Origin: Nemopilema nomurai
Lineage: Eukaryota; Cnidaria; Scyphozoa; Rhizostomeae; Rhizostomatidae
DNA length: 64,000 bases
Assembly (NCBI GenBank): GCA_003864495.1
Contig: ML133456.1
Location: 2,295,255 to 2,359,254, forward strand
Direction of reading: 5' to 3'
The notes beneath the pieces were generated by a model, which saw nothing but the letters and a program-made list of their open reading frames with translations, ran no database searches and was not told the DNA's origin. A program made the translations under genes and the position numbers. Positions 1 to 12,498 of the stretch are shown here, piece after piece; positions within the stretch are counted from its first letter, which is position 1; every line of letters begins with the position of its first letter.

Positions 1-880
1 CCAATAACAACAAGATATTAAAGCACCAAACAGGAGCTTTGTAAATTGTCGATTGTAAATTGTTTCGGAGAACATTTGATTTAGGCCCAACTCTCTTGGC
101 CTCGAAATCCTTCCCGAACTCACTGTTTCTTAAAGTTTCTTCATTTCACTGAAATTGTTTGACCAGTGGCTTCTTCGAAACTAAGGACTCTTGCCAGTTA
201 ATCTATAAAATCATGTGTTGATTAGTATGTTCTGATAAACAACATTTGAGTATCCCCCAATCCTTCCAAAACAATCATGTTTTAAATCTAAATTCATGAT
301 TAAGACTGGCTTCTTGCCTTTGGAATGTTTTTTGGAAGGATTAAGGTTAACCATTTGGGTGGCATTATTTCAAGTTCCTATCAAGATATGATTTCAAATT
401 TTTTTATGGTGACAACAATGCAATAGGGGTGTTAACTTTTTATTATTTAGAATTTATCTAGATACATTTACATTTATATACTCTTTTTGACCTTTCACAG
501 TTGTTCTGGCTTTTGTAGTAGACCATTGTTTCAATAAGTGTTTCAATGAAATTTTACATTGAAATAATGTTGTTATTTTTCCTTTTTTTCATATGTGTGG
601 GGATTTTTTGATGTTTCCCATTGGTAAAATATTTCCAAACTAATCTTCAATCTCTGATTTCATGTTACATCTGTCTCTTTCAGCATTAAAAGCACCATCA
701 CTAAACTTCATTGCTCATTCATCTTATCAAATGTAACATTTTCCCATCTTATTGGGACGGGCAAAATCCTGTATTTTATTATAAGCTGGGGTCAAATAAT
801 TTAAAGTTTATTAATTTTTAAAAACATTGTTGCTGATAAATTTCCATAAATTTCACTTCTATCTATTTCTTTTATTATAG
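1..880. other. Upstream stretch, no exon identified
   Basis: This AT-rich stretch lies before the first exon of the NEMP-like gene that I can support. It is probably an intron of that gene, because the exon at 881 starts in mid-codon after a good acceptor (TTATTATAG) and the signal-peptide exon is missing. I see no convincing signal-peptide exon here; it may lie before the window. Confidence 0.5.
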
Positions 881-3800
881 TCGATTCTTGTGACCTGGAG
901 GAAAGTCAAGATTTGAACAATGAAATTTACATCATTAAAGGAACTCGATTTGGACTTTTCAATATATTCAGCAGACTTCAAGTTGTTGTTCAGTCGTCAA
1001 AGCAAGCAGTGGTTTATTTGAAAACAAGGTGAGAAGCCCATGTCTACAGCCAATGTTTGGTTCATTTAACATTGCTTTGTGAGATCACCTGACACTTGAA
1101 GCAAATGGTTTGCCGATCAATAAGCAAACAATAAAAATGTTATATAACTGTGAAGGTTCTAAAGAACAGCAGCGTAGGAGCAAAAGGGAATGCACTCAAG
1201 GAAGATATGCATCTATATCTAAATGGAATATTGAAGGTCTGTATCTTGTTGGTTGATGTCTTTTTTGTTCAACTATTTAAAGGTATGTGTAAATTCTTTC
1301 TTTTAGTAAGAATGATTTATTGAAGCTTCTGAGGGTAAAAAAGGATGGCTTGCTAAGTCGAAGTATCCAATGGTTTACCAGACTTGCAGATGGTGTAAAC
1401 ACTTATGGCAACAAAACAAAGCATGAGTGCTCTCCATTTGCCAACCAATACATCGCCTTGCCAAGTGAAGAGGATAACAAATTTACAATTTCCTGTGATC
1501 ATCAATGTATGTACTAGCTTTTAAAATTTCTTTATAGTTGTTTGTTATCAAGATTAAGATTTTATATGTTTTGTGGAATGATGGACCACAATGGTATGGC
1601 AACAGAGATAACCTAAAGAAAAAATGCAAAATTTCTTTCAATGTAGAAGCTAAGCCCATGAATAGAGCATAGCAATAGCTTTTCTTTTTTATAATTTCTC
1701 TATCTACTTAGCATAGCAAATTACTTATGGATAATAAATCTTATCAATTTTCATTTTTTCATCTTATCAAGCTTTTCTTGAGATTTTTTGTACTTATTTT
1801 TGTTTCTTTTCTCTATAGTGCACAGTGCAACCAAAATTCCTCATAATAGTATATCTTTTATTTTGTAGCCTTTGACCTGAAGCTGCTTACATTGTTTGTG
1901 ATTGGATTATTTCTTTTCTTTTCTGCCGAACACTGCAGTAGGTATGTTCTATAAATTCTATTTGAACACCTTGCTAGATATTGTAAGGTTAATTAGCAAA
2001 TTACTAGTAAAACCTTCTTTACACGAGTCATCAATGAAAACGAGGGACTTATCATGCTTGTCAGTTCGCAGCGATAAATCGCGTGTGCAGTACAAATTTC
2101 TTTGCAGAGTGAAATTTCTGGAAACTGATAATCTTTGTGTGCTATTGCTATATTTTGCTGATTCCCTTGAGAAACTCGTTTCCGAAGCAAACGGGAGTCC
2201 GTTCTAACATCGCTGCAATGAATTTCTGAACCTGTGCAAAATGGCAAGCTTGATTTTTACCTGAACATGTTTTTTGGATATCATGCTTGAATTTGAAGGT
2301 TGAAACAACATTCATTACAGAAAGTTGAAACAACAAAATATAGCATTTCAGTTTAAAAAGAGCTACCAACGTTACAAAGTAGCTTATTTTTCAGAAATAC
2401 AGCGTTTTATTATGCTTCTGGTGTGACCATTGGTGTTTTGATGTCATGGACAGTAGTCATCATTCTATTGTTAAAGCTTTTACCACACAAGGTACGATTT
2501 GTCTGTGTACATTTCTCATGCTTACCAGTGGCTTAAAAGTTTAAAAAATGCCATTACAGATAAACTTTCCCATTAATTTTATTGCTGCACAAGGCAGCAC
2601 TGAAACAATAGCTTAAGGGGTATCTATATGACTTTTTCTATGCATAGTTTTGGCGATGGACCACAATCTGAAAATGTGTTTTAGTTCACCTCATCATTAT
2701 TGATTGATTGTGTCCATTTCGTCCCAGAAAATCCTATTCGTTGCTGTTGCAAGTGGTGCTAGTTTTGGCTTATACCTAACTCAAAGTTTTCTTTCGAACC
2801 TACATTTCTATGCGACATACCATTTGAACTGGCTTCTCTGGTATACTGCTGTTGTTGGTGAGTACGTTTTCTCAAGATGGACATGTTACCTCATTGCTAT
2901 TTCTGAGCAAGCAAAGCTCAAAGGAACCTTTGCAAATTAATCTACGGTATACATTAAAGCTGATTTTTGAATGATTGGGAGATGAGGCAACTATGTATAA
3001 TTTGCCCGTTTCGAATTCTTTGACAATGATAACTTCCTTGCTTTTTCTCTCAGGTTTCTCAACATTGGCTTTCCTATACTACAAAGGACCCCCATCAAAT
3101 CAGCGGTTTCTTAATCTGACCAAATGGGGCATGCAATTTCTTGGGATTTTGCTTATTTACAACTGCACCTGGGCCAAGGAAGTGGCGGTGACCGCGATTC
3201 TTGCCATAATAGGCCTGCACTTTGGCTTGCAGTACTTTGATATTGCTCACACTATACAGAACTGGATATTACGTCTGTAGGTGTCGCTTACACCTTTTCA
3301 TTGCTAGTTATGGTTTTTTATGTTCTCGCGTTGCGAATTTTTTTGGCCGATTTTACGATTCAACTGATTTAAGCTGCAAGCTATTTCACTTAACCTGGTG
3401 CTTAAGATTGTTATAATGTCCCTTTTTTGTGCTCATATGGCAGAGCTTTGCGGGAACTTTTCGAAGGACCTAACTTTTGCTTGATGAGCAAGTTTTTCGA
3501 AAATTTGTCAGGTTGTTGTGAGCTCCCTATTACCTTTTTGGATCTATCGTAGATCACCCTATAGCAACACTGAAGGACACCGTAAACGCTCCTTCCTAAC
3601 CGAAGAAGAGTTTCGCGAAGAGGCTCTGAAGGAAACAGCAAGGGCTTTAGAGGAGCTAAGAGGCTATTGCTCAAGTCCTGAATGTCATCCCTGGAGAATG
3701 GTATCCCGTCTGAAGGATCCCAAGCGGTTCGTTAGTTCTTCATTTGTTTTTCACAATAATAACAGGTCTCTGCCTGAAACCAGATCCAAATAAGCACCTC

Positions 3801-4764
3801 TTTATACGGCTGTTCATTCGTGTGCTTGAGCGCACCCAGGGTAGTATGCATGTAGTATAACTTGGTTAGTCACTGCTCTTTCTCAAGGTTAGGGGTGTGG
3901 CTTTTTAAATGAATTGTGGCGTTCTTGAAGCTTAAAATCTTTGGGAAAGTGTTGTAGCAGGATAAACAAAACAAGCTAAACTTTGTTTTATTTGGTCTGA
4001 AGTACTAATGGATGGAAAGGTCTGAAAATGTAATTATATATCCATCCCAATGTCTTTATCCAAAAGGCAATGAAATATTCAGCATAGACCTGGTTATGGT
4101 GCCTATCTTTGTTACCATCAGTTATGGTACTATTGACTGTAATAACATTTATCTGTAATACTAACTGTAATACTATTGAATGTATTTAATACGAGTATGT
4201 CAATCCGTTGCAACAGTAACAAGACCCTGAAGAGTAGGAATTCCGTCGTATTTCAATTTTGCGGCTGCTTTCGGTATACGGCAACTGGAGGTTGTCTTCT
4301 AATCAATGGCCTTGGAAGTTCTTTTTCCACACTACCTCACGTGTCTTTCCGTGACTTCCTTACAAAGCCTAAATTTTGCTTGTTTGCTTTGGTGCATAAT
4401 GTTGCGCAGACTTCTTGCATCGTCGTTATGCCAGATTGGGCTTTGTACCGTTTCTTAAAGACGCCTGTTAAAGCAGTTTAGCAATTTCATTTTTGACTAA
4501 TAATTATATGAAAGGACACTGGAATAAGACGCCTCAAATGGTTCATTTGTTTTAAGGTTTGCCAGCTTTATTGAAACTGGCAGTGCGTTGAGTGATAACG
4601 AGGTTGCTGAGTACGATAAATATGAACCCGAGGATGGAGAGGATAGCTGGATTAGTACCGATGACCTCGAAGCAAGGAACGAGAATGTGGAGGAGGAATC
4701 ATCGGAAGACGAGCTGTTGGTGTCTGATGATCTCGATGGTATTGATATTGAGACAGACAAGTAG
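881..4764 (+). CDS. NEMP1: NEMP1-like nuclear envelope integral membrane protein, 5' end missing
   Basis: Eight exons join in frame: 881-1028, 1307-1506, 1869-1941, 2395-2491, 2728-2857, 3054-3275, 3553-3726, 4557-4764. All have GT/AG borders and matching phases, with a TAG stop at 4762. The product follows the NEMP (TMEM194) plan: a lumenal beta-rich N-terminal part (exons 1-2), a block of about five hydrophobic segments (exons 3-6), then a nucleoplasmic tail containing [26 protein letters not shown] and [13 protein letters not shown], which match the conserved tail of vertebrate NEMP1. The C-terminus is very acidic. NEMP proteins sit in the inner nuclear membrane and support nuclear envelope stiffness and germ-cell function (family knowledge). 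The first coding exon with the signal peptide was not found. NEMP1 and NEMP2 cannot be told apart here, so the symbol names the family. An AATAAA lies at 4993, about 230 bases after the stop. Confidence 0.92.
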
Positions 4765-4992
4765 GATGTTTGATCAAACAAGAAGTCAAATGTTGGTCCT
4801 AATTGTGGCTGTCACACCAAGCTAGATGTCAAGGCACAGTCCCAGGTGCAGATGAAGTCAGATTAAAGTACGGTCCATGAAGTTGGAAAATTCTCATCGT
4901 TCTTCGGAAACTGATTTCCACATTGTAATGAATTTGCCGTGAGTAGGTAGCTGTTAGAAGCTGTTTCCAAAGCTTCAATTTTGATGGATATG

Positions 4993-4998
4993 AATAAA
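4993..4998 (+). terminator. Polyadenylation signal of the NEMP-like gene
   Basis: A canonical AATAAA sits about 230 bases after the stop codon on the coding strand. It is a plausible 3' end for the transcript. Confidence 0.55.
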
Positions 4999-5009
4999 AT
5001 CCTAATTCT

Positions 5010-6175
5010 TATAAAGAAATTAATTCGCTGCAAAATCAATATTTAGAAGGTGGCATGCCTGAATAGGTTTCCCAGTGATTCCGGTATGAAAAGTAATCCG
5101 GTACGAAGTGAATCCAGTATTTGAAGTGGATCCGGTATAATGTGAACGGGGCCATAGTTAGCGACAGAGATTGAGCATATTTGGATTGGTATGCTCCTAG
5201 ATTTTAGATGAGAATTAGGGATAATGCTAAACATGTTAGTTACTTCTTTGATTAGATTCACTTGTTATGTTAAAAATATTTTTGTTATTTGTTTTCTTTT
5301 TCCTTTTGTGTTCGCTTCTTCTATCGTGTATTGATTCAAACTGAACTTTTATCCTTTTCTAGAAATTAGAATATTTTCTCAATCGAATTGAATGAGTGTG
5401 TGATACCAAAAATTCAAAATCTAAGTTATTCCGTTTTTTAATTATATTGCTTTTGACGTGTTTTTCCGCCGTTACAGTAAAAATTGATGTGTATTATCCA
5501 GAGTGGTAGCGGTGAAAGCAATTTGAATTTTTTGTCTCTCTGGTAGCAAGAGCAAGTTTGCAGCTAAAAACCTTAAAAATGTCGATTTTACGTGTTCTTC
5601 TAACAGTTCATCGAAGGCAGAAGCAATTTTTTTGCTAATGTAATTATTATCTATTTACAAGCTCTTAATTTTCTAGCGCTGTTATTATCTTTCATGAAAT
5701 TGTGTAAATGAAGCTCAAAGCGCAGAATTATATCCACAGTTTATTTGTTTCATCTTTAAAGCTCTTCATTGTGCTACAAACCACAATGCGCTGAATACAG
5801 CAACCAAAAATTTCTGAAATGAAACCTGCTGTGTAATCAATGTTTTATAGTGGCTTGCTCATTATGTTAAGGAACAGCTTTCTCCTATCTGCTCTCATTC
5901 TACTTAAAGTGAAGTTTGAAGGAGATCCACTAAATTACCTTAGACACAACACTATGGTACACGCAGTTTTAACCTAATTACGACTGTAAAATTCTAAATC
6001 AAAATTTCGCCTGTTTTAAAGGAAATTATTCGCTGTTGTTAAACTTTACAAATAGTTTTACGAGTCTGTTACAACGTCAATTGTCGTGAAGTTGACGTTG
6101 CTTTCTTTTGTCTTTTACTGTACACATTTCTTGAGCATGTCGGTGATGCCTAAACACGATCAAATTGCCTTTGTT
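5010..6175. other. Intergenic, nothing recognised
   Basis: AT-rich sequence with only short open frames. Around 5080-5145 a phrase resembling TCCGGTA(T/C) recurs three times, a weak local repeat. No gene or known element was seen. Confidence 0.5.
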
Positions 6176-7478
6176 TTATGTTCCAATTATAGTTTTAATT
6201 GCCTCGTTATTTTGTAAAATGTTACTATTTTCTGGAAGCCTTTTTTCTACGATAACTTCCTCCTCTACAATCTTTGAATCAACTCTTGCCTCGCGATTCC
6301 TTGTCCATTGTAACACATTTTCATTCGTTGTTTCATCTTCGCAGTATTTTATTTCCGCAAATTCAATCCTTATTTCAAGCTCTTCTAATATGGGTTGTTC
6401 CAAGATTTCGACTTCGTATTCTTGAATAAAGATCTCCTGTCAGAGAAAAAGGATAGTATTTGATAAGCAAGTGACACACTATTTAGGTTTTGAGAACACC
6501 TCTTAAATTTCTTTCTAACTTCTATTTTTGATTTTGTCTTTAATGCGACGTTTGGTACATTATAATAACTCACTTTGGTCTAAAAATGCATAATGTTCTA
6601 TTTTTAGTGGACAGTGCTCTGTTTTTCGTAGCTATTGTTAATGTTTTTTTGATATGGTACAGTCTACTAAGCTTGCTGTGATTGTAGTTGCCAAGTTTCA
6701 AAGCGTTATTGTGATGATACTTGTATCCACTTGTGGCTCAATATTGACCACACACTTGACCGAGTTCTGCTGGTCCTGTTAATTATGCGCAAGGTTATTG
6801 TATTGTTTTCCGCAATCACAATGAATCTTGTGGACAAACCATTGAATTTCTAATCAATCTCTATTCTCTAAATGCCAATAGAAGTCACTAATCTTTCTGG
6901 TGATCATCATCCTTTCAAGCATAGACGGCTATCTTTCCTTAAAGAAAATACCATTGTCTGTTCTTCAAGGAGTGTCTTTGTTTCCATCATTTATGTTAAA
7001 AGAAAGCATAGTTCTATGTTCACCACTTAGAATTGCTTGATCCTGACCTCTTTTTCTGGAAAGGATCCTTGAACCGTTTAATTAATACACATGCTACGAG
7101 CTAACATTATTTTTCTTTGCAGAAAGTATTTCCAATTTTCCGCATATCTTATCATGTCTTCTGCAACAAATATGGATTCAAAAATGACTTAGAAACAGCT
7201 TAAGGTACATAATGAAGATACAAATATTGAAGTAAAATGAATGAATTTTTCTAGCTCTCCAATCTTTCAAAACGTTTCTGACGGAGATTCGGTGGTTATG
7301 AAAATTACCGTATAAGAAGAGTCCCTGCAGTACGAGCACTTACCCCTATTTGTACTTCAGCATTGATTTCCGCGTCCTCTAACAGATTGATTGGATATAC
7401 CCAATTTAGAAAGCCCATGCTGCCAGAAAAGCCTTTCAGTCGAGACAATTTGTTAGCTTCTACTTTGATTAAAATTGT
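6176..7478 (-). CDS. Candidate small Glu-rich protein, two exons, unrecognised
   Basis: Two minus-strand exons fit together in phase 0. The first ends at 7344 with a strong donor (GGG|GTAAGT). The second runs 6436-6176 after the acceptor CTGACAG and ends in TAA. If the first exon begins at the acceptor TTTTCTGGCAG, a Met codon follows directly at 7418 and the product is about 111 residues; a weaker acceptor at 7479 would extend it upstream. The open part is rich in Glu and Ile, with phrases such as GFLNWVYPINLLEDAEINAE and EILEQPILEELEIRIEFAEI. I do not recognise a family. The overlapping plus-strand frame has less protein-like composition. The evidence is splice phase and composition only, so this may be part of a larger gene or spurious. 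Confidence 0.32.
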
Positions 7479-10400
7479 CTATCTCATTCTTAGCACAGAT
7501 TATATGGAATGGAAAATACTAATTCCCACACTTGTTTATAAACCAAAGACTTCATCGGCCCGCAACCGAGGCCGCCCTCTGCACTGCCCGTAGCCCATAA
7601 GACCCGATTAAAGCATCGCACCGCCACGTTTGCTAACTTTCTTTCGGAATTTCGGATAGATCCACTAGATTAACCTTAAAGACCTGTTTGCTTTGCTTTT
7701 CATTACCAAATTGACCGGTGATCATGGTATTTCACATAATTATCAATAGATTGCCATGAAGAAGTTGAGAGGAATCTCAGATTGCAGTAAAATGTGGTTT
7801 GCTTCAATTTGCCTCTAGCTTCAAGAATTCGCACCTTCATTCGACAATACTTCATTCAAAGGCTCCAAGCATAACCTTCATATCTCTTCTGCCATCCCTT
7901 ATAATACCCTGGGTACCTCCAGTGTACCTTTATAATTATTATCAATGTCAACATCATAATTATTTTAACTCAAGCAAGATGTCTATGCATAGATCGGGTA
8001 TTTTGTAGAAACAAAGACACTTGCTCTACAAAGGAATGCTGCCTCTACCAAACTGGTAAATTCACATTTCCAAGTTAAACAGGTCAGGTCAGTGGCTTTC
8101 GGTCTCTAGGCCTTTGCAGCGGGCTCCGGCCGATCGATAGAGCCATTGAGTCAGGTGGTGAGCAGGTTCTTTCCATGTCCTGCCCATGACATTAAGTATC
8201 AATGATTTCGGCCAGCTCTCATAATTACAGTTTTATTACTTAACAATGGCCTGTTGCGCCTCAACGCCAATTAGAAGAAATCGCAAAAACGACATTGTAA
8301 CTGCAGCCACTTGAAGTTGGAAGATGATTCTTGGTATTGCAGCATTTGCAGTTTACAAATCTACTTCGTGAACCATGAGATTTTGAGTGATGAATAAGTA
8401 ATACTATGCAACGCCTTGCGCTCTCATTCACGGCGTTAAAGGACCGACGGTGTGACTGCGAGGGAGCGTTGCCGTGGCGCTGGGAACTCAGTGTTAATCC
8501 ATCCCACAACCTGCCCAGGCTTCATGAACGTCATGGTGTCTTTGCAGTCAAATACTTCTCTATCGCTCTTCCATAGACAATCTGTCTTAGAAACCAGACA
8601 ATAGCACCCTGAACCAGACAACAGTTGTAATCACGGACCAAATAGGGCTTGATAACGCTATTCATAAGTTATCTTCTCTCTGCTTTGTCTATTAACTTCG
8701 CTAGCAGGCAAAGCAAAACAAATTATGTCATAGCGAGATTTCAGCTTATTACAGCTTATTACTTTATATGAATCTTGTGATATTGAAAAGTTCCATTTGA
8801 AATGGTTTCAAAAAGCAATGCAACTTGAAAAGAGTTGCGACTTCAAATTTCATGTTTTGATTGTGGGGTTCTTGAGTGTTTTTCTGATCTTTAAGTACTG
8901 TTTTTCAATTTGCCTTTGGAATAAGATTCTTGAGGCAATTTATATATATTAAGAGCATCTCTTCAACAGAATGAAAACAAAATGTTCTTGAGAAGTAATA
9001 CGTAACGAATCAAAGAATTCTATCTGTGCCACTTTGCTCTTTTTTGGCAGTTTTCTCATTTGAGTCCATCAAGCTTTAACAGGCTCTTCGACTTATCTAA
9101 GTATACAGTTGACACACAAGAGTCACAAACATGTAGAAAAATAAAAATCAATCCCAACATCTCAATGCATAGGCTGTTGAATTGACTGAGCTATCGGTGC
9201 TGGTTTTTAATAATCAGTTTACTCTAAAAGAAATAATCAACAGAGTTCTGTGTACATGCAGTGCGTGCAAATATCTTGTAGCATCATTGCATAGCCAAAT
9301 CCATGCCAATGATTTTCACTAGTTATTTATTCATTATAAACTAATTTCTGATTTTTTGACGCCTTTTAAAGTATTTCAACTTGATCAAACACTTTGTCAA
9401 TCCGATAGAAATCAGTAAGAAATGTCAATAATTTGTAACAAAAGACCGCTTGTTCAAAAAAATGAATCATCTGAATATTGGATTGTGAAACAAGCTCTAT
9501 CTCGTCTTATTGTTGCAGGACTGTGTAAGATGCGTTTACCATTGATAAAAAGTGGAAGCAAGATGGCCCTCGGGTTTCCCAGCCTATTAGAAATGTCAAT
9601 ACACTGGCTTTGTAAGCTGCATTCGTAATTTTCTAATTACGTCAGAGCATCTTTCTGTTGATAAATTACAGCGATGATGTTCCTAAGTAGAAATCAAACA
9701 ATGTTTTGCATCTGGAGAATATTATTGTTATTAAAGTTGGAAAGGGAAAAAGAAAGGTGTTCGTCAATATGCAAATGCAATTCTGCATCACGTTGCTAGA
9801 ACAGTTCAGCTTTTAAATCAATAATTACAATTTGATACTGCATCGTCAAGACTTTTCGATACTGTGCTAAATTACAAACACAAAATATACAGCAGCAGTT
9901 AGACAGAAAATTGCATTTAATACAATATGTGATACTTGATTTAAAACTTGGTCTGCATACTAGCTATACCACATAGACATGTTTACAAATATCATAAGTG
10001 AAACTTGATTTCATTAGCATATAATGTTTTGGTTAAGAAAAAAGAAGTGTTAAAATAGTACCAAGAAGACGAAGTTCAATATGTGTCGTGAAATCCTTAA
10101 TAAACTGAAGACTGCAAATTAATAAAATTGTATATTAACGAAGCCTTTTCATCACCTGTTTTAATGTGGCCAGAGAATCAAATATACGACATATGAAATG
10201 GCCACATGCCTGATATTCCAAATATTTGATACAAATAAAGCTTTAACACGAATATTTCTTTTTAACACTGGGTCTCATAGTGGCAGTATAGTGACGCATG
10301 TGATTCATCACCCAGCTGACAGGAAGAGAATGAAAAACACAAGTACTGTTGTAAGAGAAGACGAGACCTTTCTCACAAATGGCAAATTAGATTGAGGCCC

Positions 10401-10638
10401 AGTGCTTCCTTGCACCCACAAAGGATGCATACCTGCAGCAATGTTGTTGTTGCTATTTCGTAATTGGAAGGGTTCTATCGTTATGACGTCATAAGCGTAT
10501 TGGCTATTCTCAGCTCTTTTAGCAGCAAGTTAGGATGAACCTGTAAACAGCTAAATAAACCGTTAACTAAACTTTCTTTTAGACATGTTTGATAGTGTTT
10601 TCACTCTTCGCACGTTAACAACAACATGCACACTCACT
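7479..10638. other. Intergenic, no supported gene
   Basis: Several short open frames occur on both strands near 8260-8620, and one minus-strand segment there is Cys-rich, but no frame joins convincingly to neighbours. The segment 8100-8190 has a GC-richer, repeat-like character unlike its surroundings. No RNA gene was recognised. Confidence 0.45.
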
Positions 10639-12498
10639 CTAGCCTATCGCGGCTACGTAAAAGAGGGTTAGGCCACTGTTATCGCTCTCTGACGCATCCT
10701 CTAGGTCTTCACTGTACCACACTCGAAGTTCTTGGCCATTTGTAAGATACACTGGGTCTTCGAATGTCACGAAGTCGGACTGGCTTGTTCTGCCATCGTG
10801 TGAATACCCATTAGCGCCTGGCAATAGCTTTGCGTTTTTATTGTCTGTTACCACCATCATGATTCTATTTGAGACACCAGGAATGAGACATCCGAAGTTG
10901 GTCATTTGCGAGGGATCAAAGCCGGCACAAGAAATGAACCCGGTGTAACTCACGAGCTTCAGCTTGTACCACCCGGATGGAACATCGACGGCGATTGTCG
11001 CAAATCGGTTGCCACTGGGCCCAACCTGGACATGATTGCCTTTGTTCAGTGAAAACATCATTCCTAATTGCGAAATATAAGACACGTGCATTCAAAAATA
11101 GCAAGAAGCAGATAGCAAAATTGCACGAATCAAATATAACATCAATCACTAAACGTACTGGGTCTCTTCTGGTGCCCATTGAAAATGTCGTGCATGTCTA
11201 CTTCTTTTTCAAGAGCAGTGTCTTACAGCTGCTAATACGTTCTGGAAAGAGTTGCTTCAGAAGTGGTGAACGGCATGCACGTGAAATATACATAGACATA
11301 TTATTCTAAACTAGCATAAACAAGGATGATACTAAACTTATTCTGTGATTTATTTTACCTCATAGAAAAGAGTTAGCGATTTGAAATTTGAAGCCCTGAC
11401 CTTTGTCATTCTGAAACACTCAATTATACAGAAAAATATCTTTGCATTCAGTTCTAACCAGGAGAGAAAACAGAATAAACTAGCCTATACAAACGTGTCT
11501 AAATGCGTTTAGCAAAAGGATTGCATTTTTTTGAAAAACCTAAAACTGAAATTTTACATGGGTAGATCCAATGCCCAACCTATTATACCTCTGTCAGCCT
11601 TATCAGTTACACAACTGGTCTTTAATGTCCACCATTACTCCTAATTCTTTACAAATATGAAAAATTTAGTGAATATTCAAGAGTCCACTTGCTTTCAAGA
11701 GGGAGGGATAATTTGCAATTAGAACGTGGCTATGAAGGGGGAGTGAGACTGAAGCGAGAGCTGCCAATGGGGCATTTCAGGCGAAAGGCCATCCGATGGA
11801 TCTGCCTTTGCTACCGAATACTGCGCCAACTTACTGTTTAAGCATCTACAGCTGGCAGCACGGTCTGCTTTGCATGATGGGACATATCGGCATTCCGGTT
11901 CGCACCAAGGTTTTGCTGCTCCCACGGTTTCCTGGAAGGCGCAGTGCAAACTAAATGCGAAAAACCTTACAACAACAACATTCAAATGTACTTGCAGAAT
12001 TGATTTAAAAGTTAGCAGTATGTGCATTAGCATTAAAGAATCACTTTATTAAGAGATTTTTCACTTTGTTTCGCGAAGAGAAGAATCGCACTGAATCAAG
12101 TTTGAGGGGCATGTGTAAAGAAAGCAAGTGAATTAGAAATCGCAACGATGAGGGGTGCACGGTCCTATCCTCACCTCCACTTCGCTGGCAATCTCATAAT
12201 GAGTGCTCCCTGGCGACTGTTTGATCCCCCCGGTTTCTTTGTTGCCGGATAGAAGCTCGCAGATGACTTTGTTCCCAACTTTGGGCACAACATTGAGCGA
12301 GTTGCACTTGGCATCATTCTCGCAGGCAAGCAAGCACTCGAGCGCATGCGTAATTTGGAACTCTGAATGCGGGGTTAGGTTCACGAGCATTGATGGGTAT
12401 TCCTTGAATCGAGCTCCTTTCGTTGACAAGCAGCTGCTATGGATGGTGTGAATTAAACAGGCCAGCACGGCAACCACCGCATTTATTATTGAAAGCAT
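10639..12498 (-). CDS. Secreted PAN/Apple-domain protein with Cys-rich linker and conserved C-terminal domain
   Basis: Three exons on the minus strand: 12498-12175, 11931-11835, 11063-10639. Donors are GAG|GTGAGG and A|GTAAGT, acceptors CTTCCAG and CAATTAG, and the phases match to give 281 residues. Residues 1-22 are a signal peptide (MLSIINAVVAVLACLIHTIH then SSC). Residues 23-108 form a PAN/Apple-like domain with paired cysteines (ECLLACENDAKCNSLNVV, then KVICELL). Exon 2 encodes a short Cys-rich segment (CEPECRYVPSC, then CRC). Exon 3 encodes about 140 residues ending in QELRVWYSEDLEDASESDNS and a short hydrophobic tail. Proteins pairing a PAN domain with such an RVWY.EDL domain are, as I recall, frequent in anthozoans and include mucus or matrix proteins. 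Likely extracellular, binding protein or glycan; function unproven. The stop is at 10639-10641. Confidence 0.82.

Noticed and set aside
1902..2369. Overlapping 101-, 84- and 73-codon frames on both strands
   Set aside because: They fall in exon 3 and the following intron of the NEMP-like gene and show no domain.
8470..8608. Cys-rich minus-strand exon candidate after a good acceptor (TGTCTGGTTCAG)
   Set aside because: The frame has no good donor, and no neighbouring exon fits its phase. The opposite strand is equally open.
10271..10300. AGTGGCAGTATA phrase resembling the 5' part of U4 snRNA
   Set aside because: Only about 12 bases agree. The following conserved U4 stem and Sm site are absent.
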